Positions 7,861-17,128 of a DNA stretch of 56,073 nt are shown in pieces. Numbering within the stretch: position 1 is the first letter of the stretch; each line of letters opens with the position of its first letter. The notes under the pieces are model-generated. The model was not told the DNA's origin. It was given only the letters and a program-made list of their open reading frames with translations, and ran no database searches. The position numbers and the translations under genes are program-made. The stretch is from Dorea sp. (GTDB taxonomy: Bacteria > Bacillota > Clostridia > Lachnospirales > Lachnospiraceae): the NCBI GenBank assembly GCA_022769185.1, contig JALEKG010000035.1:1-56073 (forward strand). The letters run 5' to 3'.

Positions 7861-8718
7861 ATGAAAGAACTTAGAGAGACCATCCATAATGCCAATTTAA
7901 CAAAAACTCAAAAAGTAATCGCCAAATTCATTTTGGACAATTCTGCAGATGCGTGTTTCATGACTTCCACGGAGATTGCTTTAAAGTTGGGAGTCAGTGA
8001 ATCTTCCGTTATCCGTTTCAGCCGCTCCTTGGGTTACATTGGTTTTATGGATTTTCAAAAAGCACTTCGCAAAGACTACCAGGGAAAGGTTTTAAGTATC
8101 TCCAGCAATATTACTGTGCCTTCTCAGCGTATTGCGAAAAGAGCAAAACTGGAAAACAGTTCAGATTACATTAACCGGCATTTTAAAAATGCAGTAAAGA
8201 ATCTGGAAAATGTATTTGCCCAAAATTCCATCCAGACTTTTGAAGAAGCTGCTGATATAATCATTTCCAGCAAACGAAAATATATTGCTGCCTCCAGAGG
8301 GAACACTTGTCTAAGTGATTATTTTCTTCTGTATTTGAAGCAAATGGTTCCTCATGTGGTCATGACAAACACGAACTCTATTAGCCCAATCGATCATATG
8401 TGTAACATCTCCAAAGAAGACTGCCTGATTATTTTCAGTTTTCCAAGGTATTCTTCCATGGATAAGATTACTGCCGAAATGGCACACGATGCAGGTGCGA
8501 GCATCATCGTTATCACAGACAAGCCCAGTGCTCTTCTTTCCCAATATGCAACGGTACTTTTGACAGTATCCGTAGACAGCAATGCCTTTTTTAACTCTTT
8601 GGTAGGCCCACAGTTTGTAGTAGAAGCACTATTGGAGACCATCAGCCATAAGGTAAAAGGAATTGAAAAAAGGCTGAAGAAAATTGACCAGTATCTTGGA
8701 CGACTCGGGAATTATTAG
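7861..8718 (+). CDS. MurR/RpiR-family transcriptional regulator
   Basis: The 285-residue protein has an N-terminal HTH of the RpiR type (about 1-75; core LKLGVSESSVIRFSRSLGYIG) and a C-terminal SIS sugar-phosphate-binding domain (about 125-260). Family members sense phosphosugars or amino-sugars and either repress or activate neighbouring genes. GGAGGT sits eight bases before the ATG. The divergent neighbour is alanine dehydrogenase, so it may control ald; this is inferred from position only. No sugar operon is adjacent. Confidence 0.92.
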   Translation: MKELRETIHNANLTKTQKVIAKFILDNSADACFMTSTEIALKLGVSESSVIRFSRSLGYIGFMDFQKALRKDYQGKVLSISSNITVPSQRIAKRAKLENSSDYINRHFKNAVKNLENVFAQNSIQTFEEAADIIISSKRKYIAASRGNTCLSDYFLLYLKQMVPHVVMTNTNSISPIDHMCNISKEDCLIIFSFPRYSSMDKITAEMAHDAGASIIVITDKPSALLSQYATVLLTVSVDSNAFFNSLVGPQFVVEALLETISHKVKGIEKRLKKIDQYLGRLGNY

Positions 8719-8757
8719 TCATGTCAATCACCATTGTCCTGCTGATATATAATATGC

Positions 8758-8796
8758 AGAAAGCCAGGAATTCTATCACAAATTCCTGGCTTTTCT
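8758..8796. terminator. bidirectional terminator between rpiR and purD
   Basis: The arms AAAGCCAGGAATT and AATTCCTGGCTTT form a 13-bp stem with an 8-nt loop. T-rich tails on both strands serve the two convergent genes. Confidence 0.85.
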
Positions 8797-8812
8797 ATAA
8801 ATCCATATTTAT

Positions 8813-10087
8813 TTATGCCTCATCAATTGCTTTTCCAATGTCATGTCTCATATACTTGTTATCGAACTGTACCCAATCGGTTGCAGCATATGCATTGGCT
8901 CTTGCTTCTTTCAGGTCTTTTCCTTTTGCCGTAACTCCAAGCACACGACCGCCATTCGTTACGATCTGATCTCCGTCAAATTTCGTTCCGGCATGGAAAC
9001 AGTAATAACCTTCATGCTTTTTGAATTCTTCTAATCCTGTGATTGGAAGTCCTTTTTCATATTTGACCGGATAGCCTTCACTCGCCAGTACTACACAGAC
9101 TGCTGCATTGTCTTCAAACTGCAGATCGACCTGATCCAGCGTTCCATCGATACATGCCTCAACAACTTCAATTATATCGTTCTTCATCCTCGGAAGTACT
9201 ACCTGTGCTTCCGGATCTCCGAATCTTGCATTATACTCCAGAACTTTTGGCCCATCCTCGGTCAGCATAAGTCCAAAGAAAATAACTCCTTTGAAAGGTC
9301 TTCCTTCCGCCTTCATAGCATCTACGGTTGCCTGATAGATATATTTATTACAGAAGTCCTCTACTTCTTTTGTATAGAACGGACTTGGAGAAAATGTTCC
9401 CATTCCTCCGGTATTCAGTCCAGTATCCCCATCACCTGCACGCTTGTGATCCTGTGCGGAAGTCATCGTCTTGATTGTATTCCCGTCTACAAAGGACAGC
9501 ACAGATACTTCACGGCCAGTCATGAACTCCTCAATAACCATCTCATTTCCGGCTGAACCAAATTTCTTATCCAGCATGATTGTCTTTACGCCGTCTTTTG
9601 CCTCTTCCAGATTCTGACAGATCAGTACACCCTTTCCAAGAGCCAGTCCGTCCGCTTTCAGAACGATCGGGAATTTTGCTGATGTTTCCAGATACATGAT
9701 TGCCTGCTCCGGGTCCGTAAAATTCTCATAAGCTGCGGTAGGAATATTGTATTTTTTCATCAGGTCTTTGGAAAATGCTTTGGAGCCTTCCAGAATTGCT
9801 GCATTTTTTCTTGGTCCAAATGCACGGATACCTGCTGCTTCTAACTCATCCACCAGACCTCCGACCAATGGATCATCCATTCCGACAATTACAAGATCTA
9901 CTTCTTTTTCCTTTGCAAATGCGACAATCTTTTCAAATTCCATAGCACCGATCGGAGCACATTCTGCATATTCTGCAATTCCTGCATTTCCCGGTGTACA
10001 GTAGATCTTATCCACTTTATCACTCTTTGCCACACAATATGCGATTGCATGCTCTCTTCCGCCACTTCCAACTATCAGTACTTTCAT
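8813..10087 (-). CDS. purD: phosphoribosylamine-glycine ligase
   Basis: PurD joins phosphoribosylamine and glycine with ATP in the second step of purine synthesis. The 424 residues match the family length. The N-terminal motif VLIVGSGGREHA and the ATP-grasp core with LKADGLALGKGV and EYNARFGDPE are present. GGAGGG precedes the ATG. It is the last gene of a purE-purM-purN-purD run and ends at the bidirectional terminator. Confidence 0.98.
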   Translation of the reverse strand: MKVLIVGSGGREHAIAYCVAKSDKVDKIYCTPGNAGIAEYAECAPIGAMEFEKIVAFAKEKEVDLVIVGMDDPLVGGLVDELEAAGIRAFGPRKNAAILEGSKAFSKDLMKKYNIPTAAYENFTDPEQAIMYLETSAKFPIVLKADGLALGKGVLICQNLEEAKDGVKTIMLDKKFGSAGNEMVIEEFMTGREVSVLSFVDGNTIKTMTSAQDHKRAGDGDTGLNTGGMGTFSPSPFYTKEVEDFCNKYIYQATVDAMKAEGRPFKGVIFFGLMLTEDGPKVLEYNARFGDPEAQVVLPRMKNDIIEVVEACIDGTLDQVDLQFEDNAAVCVVLASEGYPVKYEKGLPITGLEEFKKHEGYYCFHAGTKFDGDQIVTNGGRVLGVTAKGKDLKEARANAYAATDWVQFDNKYMRHDIGKAIDEA

Positions 10088-10119
10088 TTTGTTCCCTCCA
10101 TCCTGCAGTTCTTGACTGA

Positions 10120-10746
10120 TTACTCAGTAATGTTTACTTTTCCATTCTCAACCCTTACTTTCCCATTTGCGATCAGATTGATTGCCTGGGGAAGAATCTT
10201 CCACTCTGCCTGTTCCATCACACGACGCTGAAGCATTTCAGGAGTATCCCCCTGCTGAACTTCCACCGCTTTTTGTAAAATAATCGGGCCTGTATCCGTC
10301 CCTTCATCTACAAAATGAACTGTTGCACCTACTACTTTTACACCTCGTGCAAGTGCCGCCTCATGCACTTTTAAACCATAGAAGCCTGTTCCACAAAATG
10401 ATGGTATCAGAGATGGATGAATATTGATGATACGGTTTCTGTACTTTTCAATCATTGCCGGAGGAATCACTACAAGGAATCCGGCGAGAACAATCAAATC
10501 TGGTTTCAGTTCATCCACCGTCTCCATAAATTTCTCATTAAATTCTTCTCTTGAAGCATATCCTTTCGGTGAAACGCATAATCCTCGGACTCCATGATTT
10601 TCAGCTCGTTCCAGGGCATAAGCATTCTTGTTGTTACTGATCACTCCGGTAATCTTTGTATTGGTAATGGCACCGGATTCCACCGCATCAATGATTGCCT
10701 GTAGATTCGTTCCGCCACCGGATACCAGAACAACTACATTTAACAT
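10120..10746 (-). CDS. purN: phosphoribosylglycinamide formyltransferase
   Basis: PurN transfers a formyl group from 10-formyl-THF to GAR, purine step three. The 208 residues carry the family signatures: [13 protein letters not shown] at the N-terminus (phosphate binding), [10 protein letters not shown] with the catalytic Asn/His, and [13 protein letters not shown] with the catalytic Asp. The start overlaps the purM stop by 7 nt, so the genes are translationally coupled. Confidence 0.97.
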   Translation of the reverse strand: MLNVVVLVSGGGTNLQAIIDAVESGAITNTKITGVISNNKNAYALERAENHGVRGLCVSPKGYASREEFNEKFMETVDELKPDLIVLAGFLVVIPPAMIEKYRNRIINIHPSLIPSFCGTGFYGLKVHEAALARGVKVVGATVHFVDEGTDTGPIILQKAVEVQQGDTPEMLQRRVMEQAEWKILPQAINLIANGKVRVENGKVNITE

Positions 10747-11765
10747 AATGTAACTCCTTTTTCTCCTGCTTCTACATGACCTACTACATATGCATCTTCA
10801 CCTGCTGCTTTTATTGCTTCCATTGTCTTATCTACATCTTCCGGAGCAATCGCAAGCACCATACCAAGTCCCATGTTAAACGTATTGTACATCATTTCTT
10901 CTGCAATATCTCCTTCTTTTGCCAGGAGTTTAAAGATTGCAGGAACTTCATAACTGTTTTTCTCTACAACTGCACGAATTCCATCAGGAAGCATTCTTGG
11001 AATATTCTCATAGAATCCGCCACCGGTAATGTGACTGCATCCTTTTACAGTTACACCGCTGTTCTTAATGCTCTTTAAAGCTTTCACATAAATCTTTGTT
11101 GGAGCAATCAGAGCCTCACCCAATGTTTTTCCCAATTCATCATAATATGTATCCAAAGACTCTTTTGTCATTTCAAACACTTTACGTACAAGTGAGAAAC
11201 CATTACTATGCACTCCGCTGGATGCCATTCCAACTAACACATCACCCGGCTTGATGTTCTCTCCGTTGATAATATCTTTCTTATCTACAACGCCCACTGC
11301 AAATCCTGCAAGATCATACTCATCGATTGGCATAAGACCTGGATGTTCTGCAGTTTCTCCACCAACAAGCGCACATTCAGACTGCTTACATCCTTCTGCA
11401 ACACCACTCACAATTGTAGCAATCTTTTCCGGATAGTTCTTTCCGCAGGCAATATAGTCCAGGAAGAATAATGGTTCTCCACCTGAACATGCAATATCAT
11501 TCACACACATAGCAACTGCATCAATACCGATTGTATCGTGTTTATCCATTACAAATGCAAGTTTTACCTTCGTTCCGCAGCCATCAGTTCCAGACAAAAG
11601 AACCGGCTCCTCCATTTTTTTGATGCCACTCAGATCAAAAGCTCCGGCAAATCCACCAAGGCCACCAAGTACTTCCGGTCTCATCGTCTCTTTTACATGT
11701 TTTTTCATCAACTCTACTGACTTATATCCGGCTTCAATATCAACGCCTGCGTTCTTGTAATCCAT
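10740..11765 (-). CDS. purM: phosphoribosylformylglycinamidine cyclo-ligase
   Basis: PurM closes the imidazole ring to form AIR, using ATP. The 341 residues show the AIRS N- and C-domains: [14 protein letters not shown] at the start, [15 protein letters not shown], the [12 protein letters not shown] core, and [13 protein letters not shown] in the C-terminal half. Length is typical. It lies between purE and purN and overlaps purN. Confidence 0.98.
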   Translation of the reverse strand: MDYKNAGVDIEAGYKSVELMKKHVKETMRPEVLGGLGGFAGAFDLSGIKKMEEPVLLSGTDGCGTKVKLAFVMDKHDTIGIDAVAMCVNDIACSGGEPLFFLDYIACGKNYPEKIATIVSGVAEGCKQSECALVGGETAEHPGLMPIDEYDLAGFAVGVVDKKDIINGENIKPGDVLVGMASSGVHSNGFSLVRKVFEMTKESLDTYYDELGKTLGEALIAPTKIYVKALKSIKNSGVTVKGCSHITGGGFYENIPRMLPDGIRAVVEKNSYEVPAIFKLLAKEGDIAEEMMYNTFNMGLGMVLAIAPEDVDKTMEAIKAAGEDAYVVGHVEAGEKGVTLC

Positions 11766-11826
11766 AACATTTCTCCTTGTATTCTATGATTTTAATTTTG
11801 ACTAGTTTCGGATGTGGACCGTAACT

Positions 11827-12339
11827 TTATTTCTGTGCAAGATAAGCTTCATAACCAATTTCATCCAGTCTTGCAGCTTTCCCCTGTACAGTCTCTTTCA
11901 TTTCTTTCGTATATGCTTTTAATTGATCAAGCAGTTCCGGATCTGACACTGCCAGAATCTTTGCTGCCAGAATTGCCGCATTCATGCCTCCGTCTATCGC
12001 AACCGTTGCTACCGGGATTCCTGGTGGCATCTGTACAATAGAAAACAATGCATCTTCCCCTGCCAGATTTTTCCCTGACATCGGAACACCGATGACCGGC
12101 ATTGGGAATAACGCGGCACACATTCCAGGAAGATGTGCTGCCATTCCTGCTCCCGCGATGATTACTTTGATTCCCTTTCCTTCTGCTGACTTTGCCCAGT
12201 CAAAGAACACATCCGGCTCACGATGAGCGGAAATGATCGTCATCTCATAATCAATACCGAACTTTTCCAGCATTGCTGCAGCCTTACTCATAACTTTCAG
12301 ATCTGAGTCGCTGCCCATAACAATTCCTACTTTTGGCAT
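11827..12339 (-). CDS. purE: 5-(carboxyamino)imidazole ribonucleotide mutase (PurE class I)
   Basis: PurE moves the carboxyl of N5-CAIR to C4 to give CAIR. The class I motifs GSDSD and ISAHREPD, with the catalytic His, are present near the N-terminus, and LPGMCAA follows. I chose the inner ATG (170 aa), because the first in-frame ATG three codons upstream overlaps the Shine-Dalgarno sequence AAAGGA. A partner PurK is not in the window. It is the first gene of purE-M-N-D. Confidence 0.95.
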   Translation of the reverse strand: MPKVGIVMGSDSDLKVMSKAAAMLEKFGIDYEMTIISAHREPDVFFDWAKSAEGKGIKVIIAGAGMAAHLPGMCAALFPMPVIGVPMSGKNLAGEDALFSIVQMPPGIPVATVAIDGGMNAAILAAKILAVSDPELLDQLKAYTKEMKETVQGKAARLDEIGYEAYLAQK

Positions 12340-12357
12340 ATTCTTCATCCTTTCTCA

Positions 12358-12373
12358 TTTGAGACGTCTCAAA
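12358..12373. promoter_or_regulatory. perfect 16-bp palindrome before purE
   Basis: TTTGAGACGTCTCAAA is a perfect palindrome a few bases upstream of the purE ribosome-binding site. A CGAAC core reminiscent of a PurR-type PurBox half-site also occurs at 12384-12390, but no second box at the proper distance is clear. It may be an operator or RNA hairpin controlling the pur genes. Confidence 0.35.
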
Positions 12374-12415
12374 CGCCTATATCACGAACAAAATTCGCCT
12401 GAAATTCATGATACC

Positions 12416-14461
12416 TTATTTGTTATAATTTTTCAACGGTTCATTTAAAATCTCTGTTCCCGGAAGTACAAATCTTCCGTTTTCCAGAAGTGTAATTTCT
12501 GTTCCCGCTGCTGTTACTACCGTAATACTTTTCAGTTCTTCATATGGAATGGTAATATCTGTATGGCAGTGGAAATATGCTTTTGATACATCTTCTTTTC
12601 TTTGAATCGAAACCGAATTATCTCTTGCTATAATTTCTTTGCCGTTCGGATTATAAACCTTGATATCCTCACACCAGCTGTAACAGGTATCTCCCAGTGC
12701 AAAATGCGGTCCCATCTTCTCTGCAATCAGGATTGGCATCTTGTCTTCAATCCCATATTTCTTCGCCGCCACATAAGCTGTCGTATTCGTACCGATCGCA
12801 AACTCTCCCATCGGAAGCGTCGGATGCTTATACAAAACATTATCATGGATATAGGCTTTATTTTCCAGGTCGCGTTCAAAATTTCCACAATTATAATCTG
12901 CAATCATTCCGTTTGCAAATGTAATCTCCAGATCACGATACTGTAACCCATTCAGATATACCTTACTGACATGTAAGGTTCCATTGGTTCCTTCCAGTAC
13001 TGGCGAAGTAAACACCTCTCCAACCGGAATATTCACATCTGCCACACAGTTTTCAAAAATAGTTTCTTTTTCAGGATTTTGAAGCTTATGAAGCTGTACT
13101 CTCAGATTCGTACGGTTCCCGTTACCTCCAAGGATATGCACATATTCTCCCTGGTCCAACGCATCTATCAGTGTCTGCTGTACTTTTTCATAAATTGCAG
13201 CATCCAGAGTATTGATACGTATGATCTCTTCAAAGATTTCTTCATACTGATCACCAATCTCTGGTACTGGATATGCAATTATAGTAAAGCTGCTCTCATC
13301 CCCCGGGATATATTCATTGACCAGCTGACTGTGACGGCCGTCAAAAAGCAGTGACAGTTCTTCCTGTTTTTCACTTAACTTACATGCACTGTCTTTCTGT
13401 ACAGGCTCAAATGGCTCCTCTCCAAATGTCCCCATACAGGCAGGACCTGCAAACTGAGCAGCCATATCCCTATGATGCTCATATGTGGTCTTTATCACCT
13501 CAAGCTTACGCTCTATAAACTTTTTATCCAGGAATAATGCCTGATCATCCTTGTGATCATAATCATACTGTTTGTTCGCACTTGCTCCATAATAACCAAT
13601 TTTTCGATGCTGTCGTTTCGTCAGCGCATTGATTGCAGCACGGTAAATAACCGGTCTGAGACCCATTTTTTCAAAATTCTCAATTGCTTTTTTTACCACC
13701 CGCTCAAAGCCCAGGACATAACGGATATTTACAACCGATTTTTTTGACAGATCTTTTCCTGTATTGATGAATCCGATTCGATATCCTTCTGTATAGACAT
13801 CCGCCATCTTTTGAATCGTCTCCTCTGGAAGAGATGCGAGATATCTGGAAGTCTTTAATTCGTTTTCACTGATATATTCGCCAAACTGATACAGATATTT
13901 TTCATCATCCAGATTTTGATTCAAGATAATATCTGTAGCAAAAGACTCTTCCGGACAGATCTGCTCTCTAATCCGGTCAGCCACAAACACATCACAATAA
14001 TCACTCGCGCACCAGTAGATCGTATCTCGGATACTTTCTGCTGCCGGTATGCTTTCTTCAAACTGATTATATATTTCAATCAAAAGCTCAAACAGTATAT
14101 CCAGATACTCTGTATTTCCTTCAAACACATATACTATCGTTCCTCTTAGTTCAGTATACAGGAAACTCAGTAATTTCCCATATTCTTTACCAAGGATTTC
14201 TTCCGCATAATCTGGATTTGCGTAACTTGTATCATAATGGTCCGGGAGAACATCCTCATAAAGCCGATGATTCCAGTTTCTTAAAGTTTCCAGATCTGCA
14301 TTCTGATATCTGCCACTTAACAATTCATTTCTTATTTCATCAATCATAATGGCAAATTCAGCCATTTTCTGAAAATAATCCAGAAAAGGCTTTTCCACTG
14401 TCTCTTCTTCTTTTATCAGATGGATTCTGGAAATTGCCAGTTCATATCTTTCTTCAATCAT
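12416..14461 (-). CDS. M29-family metallo-aminopeptidase with long N-terminal extension
   Basis: The C-terminal part (about 390-681) matches M29 aminopeptidases such as Thermus AmpT, cytoplasmic exopeptidases with two metal ions. The five expected metal ligands can be placed: E482 in VGEVFTSP, E553 in MGEFAIGTNT, H586 in MGPHFALGD, and H633/D635 in HCHTD. Their order and spacing resemble the family. Canonical members have about 410 residues; this one has 681, with a mostly helical, acidic extension of about 270 residues of unknown role. It starts directly at the end of a small membrane-protein gene and is followed by purE. Confidence 0.85.
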   Translation of the reverse strand: MIEERYELAISRIHLIKEEETVEKPFLDYFQKMAEFAIMIDEIRNELLSGRYQNADLETLRNWNHRLYEDVLPDHYDTSYANPDYAEEILGKEYGKLLSFLYTELRGTIVYVFEGNTEYLDILFELLIEIYNQFEESIPAAESIRDTIYWCASDYCDVFVADRIREQICPEESFATDIILNQNLDDEKYLYQFGEYISENELKTSRYLASLPEETIQKMADVYTEGYRIGFINTGKDLSKKSVVNIRYVLGFERVVKKAIENFEKMGLRPVIYRAAINALTKRQHRKIGYYGASANKQYDYDHKDDQALFLDKKFIERKLEVIKTTYEHHRDMAAQFAGPACMGTFGEEPFEPVQKDSACKLSEKQEELSLLFDGRHSQLVNEYIPGDESSFTIIAYPVPEIGDQYEEIFEEIIRINTLDAAIYEKVQQTLIDALDQGEYVHILGGNGNRTNLRVQLHKLQNPEKETIFENCVADVNIPVGEVFTSPVLEGTNGTLHVSKVYLNGLQYRDLEITFANGMIADYNCGNFERDLENKAYIHDNVLYKHPTLPMGEFAIGTNTTAYVAAKKYGIEDKMPILIAEKMGPHFALGDTCYSWCEDIKVYNPNGKEIIARDNSVSIQRKEDVSKAYFHCHTDITIPYEELKSITVVTAAGTEITLLENGRFVLPGTEILNEPLKNYNK

Positions 14462-14857
14462 TTAAAACAGCCCCCTGACAAATAATAAAACCAGTGTCAG
14501 CAGAAATATGCCATTTGACGTAATTCCCACTTTACAGGTTATGTAATTTTTGTCTCTTTCTTTTAATCCTTTGATTCCAAGAAATATCCCGATAACCGAT
14601 AAAGCCAGCGTTCCTAATCCCAGGAAGCCGATCAATATATTCACTTCCCCCTTCGCCAGATACGCAAACATAATCATAAAAAATAATAATAGAAAAATTA
14701 CCACTGCATACGCACAGGAATATATTCCCCGTCTGGAGTGTCTGAGTGGCTTCTGTCCATACTTTGTCTTAATCAGCTTTTTTCGTTGTTTTTCTCTGGC
14801 CTTTGCAGCCGCTTTTGCTCTATCTTCTTCTGTTCTTAGCTTTCTTCTTATTAACAT
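14462..14857 (-). CDS. small membrane protein of unknown function (131 aa)
   Basis: Residues 1-45 are strongly basic with a Lys/Arg/Ala-rich helix, followed by three hydrophobic segments (about 46-68, 74-96, 111-130). It is probably an inner-membrane protein with a cytoplasmic basic N-terminus. I do not recognise a characterised family. AAGGAG precedes the ATG. The start overlaps the end of the VanZ-like gene by 38 nt, and the stop abuts the aminopeptidase start, so these genes are likely co-transcribed. Confidence 0.75.
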   Translation of the reverse strand: MLIRRKLRTEEDRAKAAAKAREKQRKKLIKTKYGQKPLRHSRRGIYSCAYAVVIFLLLFFMIMFAYLAKGEVNILIGFLGLGTLALSVIGIFLGIKGLKERDKNYITCKVGITSNGIFLLTLVLLFVRGLF

Positions 14858-15305
14858 TTCTTCTCCTTACTGCCTCACAAATGATAAATAATATATAACC
14901 ACAGAGACCTCCTATTGTATTAAGTAAAAGGTCATCTACATCAAAGCTCCCCACCTTTGTCAGTAATTGAAAAGTCTCAACACAGAGGCTGAGACCAAAA
15001 CTGTAAAAAACAGTGGAAAAAAAGCTCCTGTACCTGCTCGCCATTGGCATAAAGAATCCGAATGGTACAAAAATAATCACATTTCCAAACAAGTTCGTAA
15101 ACATTGCAAAGAAACCAACCTGATCACGATATTTCCAGAATCTCTTAATCTCCTGAAACAGCACAAAATTATAATGATATTCCTGCATCTCTCCAGTACG
15201 TCCGTACCAGTCAGAAAAAAGCAGAAAATATATAATAAAAACAATATATAATACAAATAAAATTTTTCCGAGAACACGGATTCTTCTATTTCTCTTTGAA
15301 TCCAA
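14820..15305 (-). CDS. VanZ-like family membrane protein
   Basis: The 161-residue protein has about four membrane segments and the VanZ-like pattern N-x-x-GN-x-x-x-F-x-P-x-G (TNLFGNVIIFVPFGFF, about 70-85), plus the later VETFQLL and FDVDDLLLNTIGG motifs typical of the family. VanZ in enterococci gives low-level teicoplanin resistance; most chromosomal homologues have no known role. The start appears to be TTG, with AAAGGG about nine bases upstream. The C-terminus is very basic. Confidence 0.85.
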   Translation of the reverse strand: MDSKRNRRIRVLGKILFVLYIVFIIYFLLFSDWYGRTGEMQEYHYNFVLFQEIKRFWKYRDQVGFFAMFTNLFGNVIIFVPFGFFMPMASRYRSFFSTVFYSFGLSLCVETFQLLTKVGSFDVDDLLLNTIGGLCGYILFIICEAVRRRNVNKKKAKNRRR

Positions 15306-15334
15306 ATATCCAGCACCCTTTCAGTCTAGACTTT

Positions 15335-15487
15335 CTAAAAAATAAGCCCTTTTTTCTCCTTCAGTAAGCGTGCCCCACTCACGATTGAAATAACACCCGC
15401 TGTAATTCCTACAACTGCAATCACAATGCCAATCGCAATATTCGCCGATCCAGCAAGAGTCATTGCTTTATATGCTTTCTCATTCAT
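15335..15487 (-). CDS. 50-residue membrane microprotein
   Basis: An open frame of 50 codons follows a clear GGAGGG site (nine bases before the ATG) and starts MNEKAYKAMTLAGSANIAIG. Its single hydrophobic stretch (about 17-37) is Gly/Ala/Ile/Val-rich and is followed by a basic tail (RLLKEKKG). It lies 17 nt after pyrE and 29 nt before the VanZ-like gene, in the same orientation. It resembles short proteins I recall from related Clostridia, but no function is known. One membrane helix with a short cytoplasmic tail is the best description. Confidence 0.7.
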   Translation of the reverse strand: MNEKAYKAMTLAGSANIAIGIVIAVVGITAGVISIVSGARLLKEKKGLIF

Positions 15488-15504
15488 ATTTTATTCCCTC
15501 CGTT

Positions 15505-16185
15505 TTATTTCACACCATACTGTTCATAATATGCGTCAATTGCTGATTTTAATGTATCGTCAATCACAACTTTTCCTTGGCATTCTTTATTGTAAAGATG
15601 TTCTACTACCTCTTCCATTGTTACGATCGCATTCGTTTCAAATCCATAGAGATCTTTAATCTCATCAAGCGCACATTTTTCTCCACCTTTTCCGACTTCC
15701 ATACGATTCAAAGACACCATAAGACCTTTTATCTCTACATCTGCAGCTCCCCTTACTTTTGGTACCGTCTCTTCCATGGATTTCCCAGAAGTTGTCACAT
15801 CCTCAATCATGATCACACGGTCACCGTCTTTTAATTTACTTCCCAGGAAACTTCCCTTATCTGCTCCATGATCCTTCTCTTCCTTACGATCAGAACAATA
15901 ACGGACTTCTTTACCATATAAATCACTGAATGCGATTGCAGTCACCACTGCCAGTGGAATTCCTTTGTATGCAGGTCCAAACAGCACGTCAAAATCCATC
16001 CCGTAACTATCATAGATTGCTTTTGCATAATACTCGCCCAGTCTGCGCAGCTGTGTTCCTGTAACATAAGCTCCTGCATTCATGAAAAATGGCGATTTTC
16101 TTCCACTTTTCAATGTAAATTCTCCAAATTTAAGCACATCACTCTCTACCATAAATTCAATAAATTCCTGTTTATACTGTTCCAT
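15505..16185 (-). CDS. pyrE: orotate phosphoribosyltransferase
   Basis: PyrE attaches PRPP to orotate to give OMP. The 226-residue form starts at the ATG preceded by GGGAGG; a TTG seven codons upstream overlaps that site and is rejected. The PRPP-binding motif VIMIEDVTTSG and the N-terminal FTLKSGRKSPFF segment mark the longer bacterial OPRT type. It is the last gene of pyrC-F-K-D-E. Confidence 0.96.
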   Translation of the reverse strand: MEQYKQEFIEFMVESDVLKFGEFTLKSGRKSPFFMNAGAYVTGTQLRRLGEYYAKAIYDSYGMDFDVLFGPAYKGIPLAVVTAIAFSDLYGKEVRYCSDRKEEKDHGADKGSFLGSKLKDGDRVIMIEDVTTSGKSMEETVPKVRGAADVEIKGLMVSLNRMEVGKGGEKCALDEIKDLYGFETNAIVTMEEVVEHLYNKECQGKVVIDDTLKSAIDAYYEQYGVK

Positions 16186-16225
16186 TTTCTTCCTCCCTGT
16201 CTTCAATCATCCGGTCCGGACACAA

Positions 16226-17128
16226 CTATTTTACAATTCCGACCATATCTTTTACGGATTCAAATCCATATTTCTTCATATACGCTTTGATTCCTTCCAC
16301 TACATCCAGTGCCGCACACGGGTTATGGAAATTGGCAGTTCCGACCGACACCGCCGATGCTCCTGCCAGGATAAACTCTAACGCATCCTCTGCCGAACTG
16401 ATTCCACCCATCCCGATAATCGGAATCTCGACTGCCTGTGCTGCCTGATACACCATACGCACTGCAATCGGATGTACCGCAGGTCCTGACACTCCACCCG
16501 TTTTATTTGCCACCGCAAATGTCCTGCGGTTGACATCAATCTTCATGCCTGTCAGAGTATTGATCAGAGAAATCGCATCTGCACCACCTGCCTCAGCTGC
16601 TTTTGCAATTTCCGTAATATCCGTAACATTTGGTGTTAATTTCATAATAATTGGCTGCTTTGCAATTTTCTTAATCTGTGCAGTCAATTCTTCTACATTC
16701 CTCGCATCCTGTCCAAACGCAAGAAATCCCGCATTCACATTCGGGCATGAAATATTAATCTCCATCATGTCGATTGGTTCATCCGAGAGTCTCTCTACAA
16801 CTGCCAGATACTCCTCTGGCGCATGTCCACATACATTTACGATGATTTTGGTATCATACTGTTTCAGAAACGGAATATCCCTTTTACAGAACAGATCGAT
16901 TCCCGGATTCTGGAGCCCGATCGCATTCATCATTCCACCGTAAACTTCTGCCACTCGTGGCGTCGGATTTCCCGGCCATGGGACATTAGCAACACCCTTG
17001 GTCGTCACTGCGCCTAACTGATTCAAGTCTACAAACTCTGAGAACTCTTCTCCTGACCCAAATGTACCAGACGCAACCGTAACCGGATTCTTCCATTCTA
17101 CGCCTGCAATATTTACCCTCATATCCAT
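16226..17128 (-). CDS. pyrD: dihydroorotate dehydrogenase B, catalytic subunit
   Basis: This is the FMN subunit of the class 1B enzyme that oxidises dihydroorotate to orotate with NAD+ through PyrK. The 300 residues include PVTVASGTFG at the N-terminus and INISCPNVNAG with the catalytic base C128, which is Cys in class 1. The C-terminal FMN-phosphate loop IIGMGGISSAEDA is present. The start overlaps the pyrK stop by one base (TAATG), indicating coupled, equimolar synthesis. Confidence 0.97.
   Translation of the reverse strand: MDMRVNIAGVEWKNPVTVASGTFGSGEEFSEFVDLNQLGAVTTKGVANVPWPGNPTPRVAEVYGGMMNAIGLQNPGIDLFCKRDIPFLKQYDTKIIVNVCGHAPEEYLAVVERLSDEPIDMMEINISCPNVNAGFLAFGQDARNVEELTAQIKKIAKQPIIMKLTPNVTDITEIAKAAEAGGADAISLINTLTGMKIDVNRRTFAVANKTGGVSGPAVHPIAVRMVYQAAQAVEIPIIGMGGISSAEDALEFILAGASAVSVGTANFHNPCAALDVVEGIKAYMKKYGFESVKDMVGIVK

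Noticed and set aside
14820-15305. VanZ-like gene as a glycopeptide-resistance determinant
   Set aside because: No vanH/A/X or vanS/R genes are nearby; VanZ-like proteins are common in unrelated chromosomal contexts.
16186-16206. Upstream TTG start of pyrE
   Set aside because: It overlaps the Shine-Dalgarno sequence of the better ATG start.
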